Shown here one piece after another: positions 1 to 8,900 of a stretch of 13,253 bases of DNA. Source of the DNA: Chlorobium sp. (GTDB lineage: Bacteria > Bacteroidota > Chlorobiia > Chlorobiales > Chlorobiaceae); contig JANQFD010000115.1 of NCBI GenBank assembly GCA_028278005.1, forward strand, positions 1 through 13,253. Reading direction: 5' to 3'. The notes beneath the pieces are model-generated. The model was not told the DNA's origin and did not search any database. It was given only the letters and a program-made list of their open reading frames with translations. The first letter of the stretch is position 1, and each line of letters begins with the position of its first letter. The translations under genes and the position numbers were made by a program.

Positions 1-1
1 G

Positions 2-163
2 GAGGCCATTCAGAGAATGCTGAGGGCACTCGACGAGTTTATCGTTGTGGGCATCAAGACGACCATTCCTTTTCATAAACAGCTTCTTCTCACAGAAGCC
101 TTTAAAAGCGGCATATTCGATACCGGGTTTCTGGATGATTTCACCTATAGTGAAACATCGTAA
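2..163 (+). CDS. accC: Acetyl-CoA carboxylase biotin carboxylase subunit, C-terminal end (partial)
   Basis: This is the last 53 codons of a gene entering from the left edge; only the reading frame ending in TAA is present. The product contains RALDEFIVVGIKTTIPFH and ends FKSGIFDTGFLDDF plus a short tail. That is the typical C-terminal subdomain of AccC, the ATP-dependent biotin carboxylase that carboxylates biotin on AccB in the first step of fatty-acid synthesis. The ATP-grasp core and catalytic residues lie outside the window, so function is inferred from the C-terminal signature alone. Other biotin carboxylases (the N-terminal parts of pyruvate or propionyl-CoA carboxylase) share this region, but the stop right after FLDDF fits a free-standing subunit. 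It converges on the minus-strand methyltransferase gene with 25 bp between stop codons. Confidence 0.85.
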   Translation, partial: EAIQRMLRALDEFIVVGIKTTIPFHKQLLLTEAFKSGIFDTGFLDDFTYSETS

Positions 164-188
164 GCTCGCTCAGGCTCAGGTTTTTGGT

Positions 189-1277
189 TCAGGCATACCA
201 GCATGCCGGTAACGGCAGGGGTGGATTTTCCGTATTGTCGCAGTCGAGAGGATGGGGGAAGGCATGAGCCGCTGACATTGTTTGTATCCGGTCATTGCGC
301 AGAAATGTAAATTCCATTATCAAGGGAATCTCCAGGTTGCCTTTCGAGATCGAGCCGCAACAGTTATTCGGGTGAATATGCACACAGGTATGGGTTTGCA
401 AAATTTTGTCAAACGCACGTGATGCCAGCTGGAAAAACGGTTTGTTCCACAGTTCATTCAAGCTGTGAAATTCCGCAACGATAATCCTCATTCTGTTCAT
501 CAGGGCTTGTGACATCCCGATAAATATCTCGTACTCATACCCTTCGACATCGATCTGCAGCATCAATTCTTTATCCATATCCGGCAACGAACCTGCCACC
601 CAGTCATCAATGGTCATGAAATCGTCATTGGATGTTATCCCGACATATTTTTTCGTAAAACTGAACAGATCGTGCTCCTCGGCAGCTTCATCCACCGATC
701 TGTCCGCAAGAAACACCTTCATACCCATGTCCGCACAATCCTTCTCGAATCCCGAGACAGATTCGACCCCCGGTGAAAAACAGGCATCGATTCCCTGAAG
801 ATCGTCCGGCACGAGATAACCTCCGTCGCCTTCCGGACCGAGGCGAATCATGTTCTTATCCGTCGAAACAGGCCTTAAAGCATGTATCAAGGCATAGATA
901 TCCTTTTCTTCGGTCATCGGGGCAAGGTGGCGGTGTCTTTCGGAGAGCAGTTCCTTCAGTACGGAAAACCCGTCACCATCGAGCAGGCTTTCTGCATATG
1001 CCTCACGGTCAACATGGTCCCAAAGCAACTTCTGAAGGACCTCGTCGTCAGCAGTATTTTTTTCGACATCCTCCTGAGCAAGCACATGCAACAATGGCTG
1101 CAGCGTATCTTTTTCCATCAGAATCAGATCATGCGGATTTCCACGAACAAGTTTCCTGAGAAGTTTCTTGAGCTTTTTACCTTCGATTGTATCGCCGATC
1201 CCGGATTCCCCGCCGGCAAGAAGAAAAAGCGCAAGTTTTCTGATGATCTTTTTCATTGGGTTCTTTTTCTTTTCCAT
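189..1277 (-). CDS. FkbM family SAM-dependent methyltransferase with N-terminal extension
   Basis: The 362-residue product has the FkbM methyltransferase fold in its C-terminal two thirds. Residues about 144-160 carry IRLGPEGDGGYLVPDDL, a motif common in this family. Residues about 166-193 (CFSPGVE through FLADRS) look like the SAM-binding strand-loop region. Residues about 239-252 (MLQIDVEGYEYEIF) and VAEFH near 267-271 complete the core. FkbM-type enzymes usually O-methylate sugars, polyketides or lipids; the substrate here cannot be read. The first ~120 residues are a charged, mostly helical region I do not recognise, and the end is a Pro/His-rich tail. There is no signal peptide. The ATG at 1277 lacks a strong Shine-Dalgarno; Met8 (1256) is an alternative start. 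The gene lies just beyond the rpoC terminator, so it is probably not part of the rpo operon. No glycan or secondary-metabolite genes are in view. Confidence 0.85.
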   Translation of the reverse strand: MEKKKNPMKKIIRKLALFLLAGGESGIGDTIEGKKLKKLLRKLVRGNPHDLILMEKDTLQPLLHVLAQEDVEKNTADDEVLQKLLWDHVDREAYAESLLDGDGFSVLKELLSERHRHLAPMTEEKDIYALIHALRPVSTDKNMIRLGPEGDGGYLVPDDLQGIDACFSPGVESVSGFEKDCADMGMKVFLADRSVDEAAEEHDLFSFTKKYVGITSNDDFMTIDDWVAGSLPDMDKELMLQIDVEGYEYEIFIGMSQALMNRMRIIVAEFHSLNELWNKPFFQLASRAFDKILQTHTCVHIHPNNCCGSISKGNLEIPLIMEFTFLRNDRIQTMSAAHAFPHPLDCDNTENPPLPLPACWYA

Positions 1278-1289
1278 CCGATTATTCCA

Positions 1290-1331
1290 AATACAAAACG
1301 CCGGCTCATTCGTACAAATGATCCGGCGTTT
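1290..1331 (-). terminator. Intrinsic terminator of the secE-rpoC operon
   Basis: A 9-bp perfect stem (AAACGCCGG at 1296-1304 with CCGGCGTTT at 1323-1331) continues, after one mismatch, into 5 more pairs (1306-1310 with 1317-1321) closed by a 6-nt loop. Read on the minus strand, the GC-rich stem runs straight into TTTTGTATTT, the layout of a Rho-independent terminator. It starts about 40 nt after the rpoC stop codon. On the plus strand the tail is poor in T, so it looks directional. It ends only about 12 nt before the methyltransferase start codon. Confidence 0.82.
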
Positions 1332-1372
1332 CGTAATTGCTGAACACTGCTTAAGAGGAACAGAACTGCATG

Positions 1373-4300
1373 CTATGACGCTTCATCCTCTGCAAGCTCA
1401 CTGTTACTGCTGACGGTCAACTCTACAGTTTCAGAACTCTGGCCGTTATCATCACCTGTAAGACTGAGCTGTCGATACTTTTTCAGTCCTGTACCGGCCG
1501 GTATCAGTTTTCCAACAATGACATTTTCCTTAAGACCTGCCAGATTGTCAATTTTACCTGCAACTGCTGCATCGGTAAGCACTTTGGTGGTCTCCTGGAA
1601 AGATGCCGCTGAAATAACACTTTCAGTCTGCAGCGCGGCACTTGTAATACCAAGCAGAACCGGATGGGAGGTCGCCTGCAATGCCGGCTCGATAACGATG
1701 AGCTGCTTGCTGTTTCTCCGGAGTTCCCTGTTGAGCTTGGTTATATCCCTCATTCTGTAAAGCTGTCCTTCCTGTATCCTCGGAGGTGCGTCTCCCTTGT
1801 CGGTAACACGGACCTTCTCGGCAATGTCCCTGTTTGCTTCGATAAACACCGTTCTGTCAATGAGATCGCCGGGCAGCAGATCGGTATCTCCAGGCTCTTC
1901 AACCCTTACTTTCTGCAGCATCTGCCGCACGATAACCTCAAGGTGTTTGTCATTGATCTCAACACCGGCGTTGATCTGGTATACTTTCTGGATTTCGTTC
2001 ACCAGATACTGCTGTACGGCATTAGGCCCTTGAATCCTCAAAATATCCTGTGGAGAAACAGCCCCGTCAGTCAAAGGTTCTCCGGCTGTAAGCTCATCAC
2101 CCTCGTTGGCGAGTACATGCTTACCCACCTGGACATAGTAGGTTTTTTCCTCCCCGAATTCGTTCTTAACCTTGATTTCCTTACTGCTCCTGCGCTGCGG
2201 ACCGAAACTGACAAAACCTTCAATCTCGGAAACAATCGCGGGATCAGCCGGAATCCTTGCCTCGAACAGTTCCGTTACCTTGGGGAGACCGGCAGTAATA
2301 TCGCCGCCAACCCGGTCAAGGTTTCTGGGCACCTTCGCCAGGACATCCCCGACTTTTACAGGTCTTCCGTCTTCGACAAAGAGGTTTGACTTGATCGGGA
2401 CCGGATAGGTTTTCAGAATTTCGCCATCGTTGTTCACTATCAGGATCCTTGGTTCCCTTGTCTCGGATGCTCTCAGCTTTGAACGCCAATTGATAATCAC
2501 ATGCTGAACGTAACCGGTCTGGGGATCAACCTCTTCCTTGTACGTCACCCCTTTCTCGATATCGACAAACTTGGCATGACCTTCGGTTTCAGCAATAATC
2601 TGCGTGCTGTTAGGCTCACTGCTGAAAAGCACATCGTCTTTTTTCACAAGGTCTCCGTTATTACAGGTAAGATGTGCACCATGCGGCACTTCGTACCGTT
2701 TCAGCACTTTTCCTGAATCAGGATCGACAACGTTGATCTTGCCGTTTTTCTGAATAACCAGGGTAAGCGTTTCAGGCATGCCGTCTTCATTAATGGATTC
2801 CTGTTCAACGCTCCTGATACTTTCAAATTCGATCTGGCCTTCACAGGAGGCCTTTGTTTCGGTTTCAGCAATACCTCCCTGCGCCGCACCGCCCTGGTGG
2901 AACGTACGAAGCGTAAGCTGCGTGCCCGGTTCACCAATGGACTGTGCCGCAATAACACCCACTGCCTCACCGATCTCGACAAGTCTGTGTACGGCAAGGT
3001 TTGTACCATAGCATTTGGAACATATCCCCTGTTTCGCTTCACAGGTCAGTACCGAACGGATATCAGCCTCCACAACCCCGACGTTTTTCTGGATGGCATC
3101 GGCAATCTCATCCGTGATAATGCCGCCGGAATGAACAACGACCTCTTCGGTAATGTTATCGACTATATCACGCGAGGCAACACGTCCGCGGATTTTTTCG
3201 CTGAACTTGATCTGGCCGCCGGTTTCCTCTTCGATACTCCGCTCCACATGAATGCCTCTTGTTGTACCGCAATCATCCTCGGTAACGATAACATCCTGTG
3301 CGACATCATGCAGCCTTCTTGTCAGGTAACCGGCATCTGCCGTTTTCAGCGACGTATCGGACAGTCCCTTACGGGCACCATGCGTCGAGACAAAATACTC
3401 AAGAACCGTCAGGCCTTCTTTCAGATTGGAAATAATCGGGTTTTCAATAATCTCGCCCGGCTGTCCCGACATCGACTTCTGTGGTCGGGCGATAAGACCG
3501 CGCATGCCTGTAAGCTGACGAACCTGTTCTCTTGAACCTCGGGCACCCGAATCAAGCATCATGAACAGCGGGTTAAACCCGGACCGGTCCTTTCGCAGCT
3601 TTTGATAGGATTCCTCTGCAACGATGTTCGTCACTTTCTGCCAGACATCGACAATCTGGTTATACCGCTCGTTTTCCGTCAGCGTACCCCTGTTGTACTC
3701 CCTGATGATTTTGTTGCTCTCTCTGGTTGCTTTCTTGATATGCTGAACCTTTGCTTCGGGAATAATTGCATCCGCCAATCCAATCGAGAGCCCGCCTTTC
3801 ATGGCATAGTGGAAGCCCACCTGTTTGATATTATCCAGGAACTCCGCAGCAGCAACATTTCCCACTTCCCCGGACAGCTTCGAAATGAGCTCCTTCGCTC
3901 CTTTCTTGTCAATAACCTTGTTGATAAAACCGATCTTGGGAACGTACTGGTTGAAAATCACGCGTCCGACCGTTGTAACCAGAATCCTGTTACTTTCTAT
4001 CTCCTTTCTGAGCCATTCTTTTTGTTCGGTCTGATCCTCCGGAATAATATCCAGCATTCTCAAAGGATCGAACTTCTGCTCTATATGGCCGTCATACTTC
4101 ACAAAAACAAGTGCGTGCAGGCCTATCCTTTCTTCATTATAGGCGATCATCACTTCCTCGGTACCGTAAAACAGCTGTCCCTGCCCCTTTTCTCCAAGCC
4201 TTGACTTGGTCAGGTAATACATGCCCAGCACCATGTCCTGTGAAGGCACGGTAACCGGCTTACCTGACTGCGGGAGAATGAGGTTATGCGACGAAAGCAT

Positions 4301-5866
4301 CAAAAGGGTCGCCTCGAGCTGCGCTTCCTGTGAAAGAGGTACATGAACGGCCATCTGGTCACCGTCGAAGTCAGCATTGAACGCCGTACAGACGAGCGGG
4401 TGAATCTGGATCGCCTTGCCCTCTATCAAAACAGGCTGAAAGGCCTGTATACCGAGGCGGTGCAGAGTCGGCGCCCTGTTAAGCAGGACAGGCCGTCCGT
4501 CGATGACTTTTTCCAGAACATCCCATACCACAGGATCTTTCTTGTCTATCAGCTTCTTTGCCGATTTTACCGATTTGGCGATACCACGCTCGACAAGTCT
4601 CCGGATGACAAACGGCTGAAACAGTTCGATTGCCATACTTTTGGGCAATCCGCACTCATGCAGCTTGAGCTCGGGTCCGACCACAATAACCGATCTTCCC
4701 GAATAGTCTACGCGTTTACCAAGCAGGTTCTGGCGAAAACGCCCCTGCTTTCCTTTCAGGGCATCCGAAAGAGACTTCAGAGGCCTGTTGGATTCGCCGG
4801 TCTTTACCGCATTTGCTTTCCTTGAATTGTCGAACAGTGCGTCCACGGCTTCCTGCAGCATTCTTTTTTCATTTCGCAGGATCACCTCGGGGGCGCGGAT
4901 ATCGATCAGTTTTTTCAGGCGGTTGTTCCTGATAATCACCCTTCGGTAAAGATCGTTGAGGTCGGAAGTCGCAAACCTTCCGCCTTCAAGGGGTACAAGC
5001 GGACGCAGTTCCGGCGGAATAACCGGAATTACCTCCATGACCATGTATTCGGGCTTGTTTCCTTCATACACATAGGGTTCCGGAGCCTCATCTTCGGGAA
5101 ACAGTCCGGTTGATTTTTTTCTTGATTTCTTTACCGGTTCATAACTTTTTCTGAATGCCTCGACCACCTTGAGACGTTTCAGGGCATCGGCTTTCTTCTG
5201 TTCCGAACCGCTTTCACGCAGCACCCTGCGAAGCTCTGCCGCCTGCGGTTCCAGTTCAAGCCCTTTGAGAAGGGTGTGAATCGCCTCACCACCCATTTTA
5301 GCCACGAACTTGTCAGGATCGTTGTCATCGAGATCCTGATTGTCTTCATACTCGGTGATGATCTGGAAATACTGCTCCTCGGTCAATCTGTCGAGCTTTT
5401 TGATCCCCTGTTTTTCACCTGGCTCGCCCGGATTGATAACGACATATACTTCATAATATATGATCCTTTCAAGCTCCTTGGTCGACAGATCGAGCAATGC
5501 TCCGATCTTGCTGGGAACCGACCGGAAAAACCATGTATGTACAACCGGAACCGCAAGGGAAATATGCCCCATACGCTCGCGGCGGACGCTCTTCATGGTC
5601 ACTTCCACACCGCAGCGGTCACAGATAATACCTTTGTATCTGACGCGTTTGTATTTGCCGCAATAGCATTCCCAGTCTTTCGTGGGGCCGAAAATCTTCT
5701 CGCACATCAGGCCGTCTCTTTCCGGCTTGAACGTACGATAGTTAATCGTCTCCGGTTTCAACACTTCGCCTCTCGAGTGCGCAAGAATGCTTTCAGGCGA
5801 TGCAATGCTGAATTTTATCTTTGAAAAGTCACCTTTGAACGGTGAAGAGCCCTGTGAAAAAATCAT
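1373..5866 (-). CDS. rpoC: DNA-directed RNA polymerase subunit beta'
   Basis: This is the 1497-residue largest subunit of RNA polymerase and holds the catalytic metal site. The catalytic NADFDGDQ loop is at residues 497-504, with Asp499, 501 and 503 binding Mg2+. The N-terminal zinc site uses Cys67, 69, 82 and 85. The second zinc site uses Cys866, 942, 949 and 952. The bridge helix spans about 821-855 and the trigger loop about 966-995, with His990 equivalent to E. coli His936. About 190 residues between the trigger loop and DITAGLPKVTELFEAR (1189-1204) correspond to the SI3-type insertion. Residues about 1345-1400 are an extra segment absent from E. coli but present in Bacteroidetes-type RpoC. 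The ATG at 5866 has an upstream AAGAGGGA at good spacing. It follows rpoB by 73 nt and is the last gene before the terminator. It differs from E. coli RpoC mainly by these insertions; none of the core motifs is missing. Confidence 0.99.
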   Translation of the reverse strand: MIFSQGSSPFKGDFSKIKFSIASPESILAHSRGEVLKPETINYRTFKPERDGLMCEKIFGPTKDWECYCGKYKRVRYKGIICDRCGVEVTMKSVRRERMGHISLAVPVVHTWFFRSVPSKIGALLDLSTKELERIIYYEVYVVINPGEPGEKQGIKKLDRLTEEQYFQIITEYEDNQDLDDNDPDKFVAKMGGEAIHTLLKGLELEPQAAELRRVLRESGSEQKKADALKRLKVVEAFRKSYEPVKKSRKKSTGLFPEDEAPEPYVYEGNKPEYMVMEVIPVIPPELRPLVPLEGGRFATSDLNDLYRRVIIRNNRLKKLIDIRAPEVILRNEKRMLQEAVDALFDNSRKANAVKTGESNRPLKSLSDALKGKQGRFRQNLLGKRVDYSGRSVIVVGPELKLHECGLPKSMAIELFQPFVIRRLVERGIAKSVKSAKKLIDKKDPVVWDVLEKVIDGRPVLLNRAPTLHRLGIQAFQPVLIEGKAIQIHPLVCTAFNADFDGDQMAVHVPLSQEAQLEATLLMLSSHNLILPQSGKPVTVPSQDMVLGMYYLTKSRLGEKGQGQLFYGTEEVMIAYNEERIGLHALVFVKYDGHIEQKFDPLRMLDIIPEDQTEQKEWLRKEIESNRILVTTVGRVIFNQYVPKIGFINKVIDKKGAKELISKLSGEVGNVAAAEFLDNIKQVGFHYAMKGGLSIGLADAIIPEAKVQHIKKATRESNKIIREYNRGTLTENERYNQIVDVWQKVTNIVAEESYQKLRKDRSGFNPLFMMLDSGARGSREQVRQLTGMRGLIARPQKSMSGQPGEIIENPIISNLKEGLTVLEYFVSTHGARKGLSDTSLKTADAGYLTRRLHDVAQDVIVTEDDCGTTRGIHVERSIEEETGGQIKFSEKIRGRVASRDIVDNITEEVVVHSGGIITDEIADAIQKNVGVVEADIRSVLTCEAKQGICSKCYGTNLAVHRLVEIGEAVGVIAAQSIGEPGTQLTLRTFHQGGAAQGGIAETETKASCEGQIEFESIRSVEQESINEDGMPETLTLVIQKNGKINVVDPDSGKVLKRYEVPHGAHLTCNNGDLVKKDDVLFSSEPNSTQIIAETEGHAKFVDIEKGVTYKEEVDPQTGYVQHVIINWRSKLRASETREPRILIVNNDGEILKTYPVPIKSNLFVEDGRPVKVGDVLAKVPRNLDRVGGDITAGLPKVTELFEARIPADPAIVSEIEGFVSFGPQRRSSKEIKVKNEFGEEKTYYVQVGKHVLANEGDELTAGEPLTDGAVSPQDILRIQGPNAVQQYLVNEIQKVYQINAGVEINDKHLEVIVRQMLQKVRVEEPGDTDLLPGDLIDRTVFIEANRDIAEKVRVTDKGDAPPRIQEGQLYRMRDITKLNRELRRNSKQLIVIEPALQATSHPVLLGITSAALQTESVISAASFQETTKVLTDAAVAGKIDNLAGLKENVIVGKLIPAGTGLKKYRQLSLTGDDNGQSSETVELTVSSNSELAEDEAS

Positions 5867-5939
5867 AGTGAATGTCCCTCTTAAAAACGACCTTTTTGAA
5901 ATACTTGAAAGATTAACGTTCCAACAGCATCAGGTAACA

Positions 5940-8900
5940 CTAAGGCACCTTGTTGTCAATACGTATTTCAAGTCCAAGACCCTGCAGTTCCCGAACCAGA
6001 ACATTAAACGATTCTGGAGTTCCCGGCTCCGGGAGATTCTGGCCTTTGACAATTGACTCATAGGTCTTGTTTCTTCCCACAACATCATCCGACTTGACCG
6101 TAAGCATCTCTCTCAGAATATTGGCCGCGCCATATGCCTCGAGCGCCCAGACTTCCATCTCGCCAAACCTCTGACCGCCGAACTGGGCCTTACCGCCAAG
6201 CGGCTGCTGTGTTATCAGCGAGTAAGGACCTGTCGACCGGGCATGGATCTTGTCATCGACAAGATGACTGAGTTTCAGCATATAGATATAGCCAACCGTA
6301 ACTTCGTCATCAAAAGGCTCACCGGTACGACCATCATAAAGCCTGACCTTCCCATGCTTCGGAAGTCCCGCTTTCTCCAGCTGATCCTGTACTTCCTCAT
6401 ATGTCGCTCCGTCGAAAATCGGTGTTTTGAACTGAACACCAAGCTGTTTCGCAGCCCATCCGAGCGAGGTTTCATAGAGCTGCCCGATATTCATACGACT
6501 CGGGACTCCAAGAGGATTCAGCACAATATCGACAGGGGTTCCGTCAGCCATAAACGGCATATCTTCGATAGGCAGTATCTTTCCGACGACACCCTTGTTG
6601 CCGTGGCGGCCGGCCATTTTATCACCCACCTGGATTTTTCTTTTCTGGGCGATGTAAACCTTGGCGAGTTCCTCGATACCCGGAGGAAGCTCATCACCGA
6701 TATTAAGCTTGTATTTCTCGTTTTCACGTTCGTCAGCGAGATCCTTCAGCATCAGACGGTATTCCCTGCACAGCCGCAAGAGACCCTTGTTTGCTTTTGC
6801 ATCTTTGACGACTCCTTTCGAAAGATCAAGAGACTCCAGGAAACCGAGACCGGCAAACTTGCCGAGAATTTCCTCGTTGAGAGCGGTCCCTTCATCAATA
6901 ACCACTTTGCCTTTTTCATTGAAAACGCCGGAGCTCTTCTTGCCTTCGAAAAGCTGTTTCATCCATTTGTTGAAACGGGTTCGAAGATCCGCTTCCTTTC
7001 GGTCATACAACGCATCGATCGCCTCCTGACGTTCCTTGATATCCATACCGACCTTTTTCTTCCGGCTGAAAAGCTTTGTTTTTATAACAATGCCTTTCAT
7101 ACCTGCAGGGACATGCATGGATGCATCCTTTACGTCACTGGATTTGTCGCCGAAGATGGCACGAAGCAGTTTTTCCTCAGGTGTGGGATCACTTTCTCCT
7201 TTAGGCGTAATTTTACCGACAAGGATATCGCGCTCCTTTACTTCGGCACCGATCCGGATAATACCGTTCTCATCGAGGTTCCGCAGGGCTTCTTCGCTGA
7301 CATTGTAAATATCCCGGGTAAACTGTTCTTCGCCGCGCTTTGTGTCACGGACGTTCGCCTCGAACTCATGAACATGTATTGAAGTAAATACATCATCATA
7401 AACCAGACGCTCACTCAGAACTATGGCATCCTCAAAGTTATACCCTCTCCAGGGCATGAAAGCCACAAGTACGTTCTTTCCAAGCGCAAGTTCACCGTTT
7501 TCCGTAGAGGGCCCGTCAGCAAGCACATCACCTTTGCCGACTACCTGTCCTGTTCTTGCAACAGGTTTCTGACTGATACAGGTGTCCTGGTTCGAACGCT
7601 TGAATTTGATCAGATCGTAGGTTTTGACCCCTTCGTCCGGATCCAGCATAACCATACGATTCTCATCGTCGCCTTCCATATCGTAACGGACGCGTATATG
7701 CTCCGAAGTCACCGATTCGACAACTCCCGAACTTTCCGCAAGCACTACCGCGCGTGAATCGCGGGCGACTTTGGCTTCCATACCTGTACCGACCAGAGGA
7801 GCATCCGCAACAAGCAGAGGAACCGCCTGACGCTGCATGTTAGCCCCCATGAGAGCACGGTTGCCGTCATCGTGTTCAAGAAAAGGAATGAGAGCCGCGG
7901 CTGCACTGACGATCTGAATAGGAGAAACATCCATGTAATCAACCTCTTCGGCAGTCACAACCGGGTAGTCCCCTTTTGTCCTTGCCTGTACGGTTTCAGA
8001 GGATATTTTCAGTTTCCCGTCAAGCGGTACGTTGACCGGAACGGTAATCTTGTTCTCTTCATCTTCAGCCGACAGCATGAGAACCTCATCGGTCACGGTG
8101 CCTTTTTCCACAACTCGATAGGGTGTCTGGATGAATCCTTTGTCATTGATCTCGGCGTATACCGAGAGAGAGGATATCAGACCGATATTGGGACCTTCCG
8201 GGGTCTCGATAGGACAAAGCCGTCCATAGTGCGTATAGTGAACGTCACGCACTTCGAAACCGGCCCGCTCCCTGGTAAGACCTCCCGGACCAAGAGCGGA
8301 AACCCTGCGTTTGTTGGTCATTTCTGCAAGGGGATTTGTCTGGTCCATGAACTGGGAGAGCTGGCTTGTAGCAAAAAAGCTCGATACCACACTGGATACA
8401 GTACGGGCATTGATAAGATCTGCCGGAGCAATCTTGTCGGTATCCCTGGAATTGAGTTTTTCCCGCACATTTTTTCCCATTCGTGCAAGCCCCACCACAA
8501 ACTGTGCTGCAAGCTGCTCGCCAACCGTACGAACTCTCCGGTTGGCCAGGTGGTCGACATCATCGACTTCCGCCTGCCCGTTTACAAGCTTGATGAGATA
8601 ATTGATAACCGCAATGATATCATAGTGTGTCAAAACCATGATATCCTCTCCTATCGGCTCATCCGAATAGGATTGTATTGTCTGAAGGATTTTCTCGTAA
8701 ATCCCGTCAGAAAGCACTTTAAGTTCCTTGTTCTCGTCAAGAAACGCCTTGAACCCACTCTGCTCCCTGCCGAGTTTCTTGTCGATCCTGTAACGTCCTA
8801 CATCCCCCAGATCATACTTTTTCTGGTTGAAAAAGGTTCTTTCGAGAAAACTTCTTGCAGCATCGATATCCGGGGCCTCATTGGCACGCAACTCCTCGTA

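Noticed and set aside
192..207. Hairpin GGCAT/ATGCC at the 3' end of the methyltransferase as a terminator for accC
   Set aside because: It has only 5 bp and no T run on either strand.
882..1343. A 153-codon plus-strand frame opposite the methyltransferase
   Set aside because: The minus-strand frame has clear FkbM motifs; the opposite frame has no domain and crosses the terminator.
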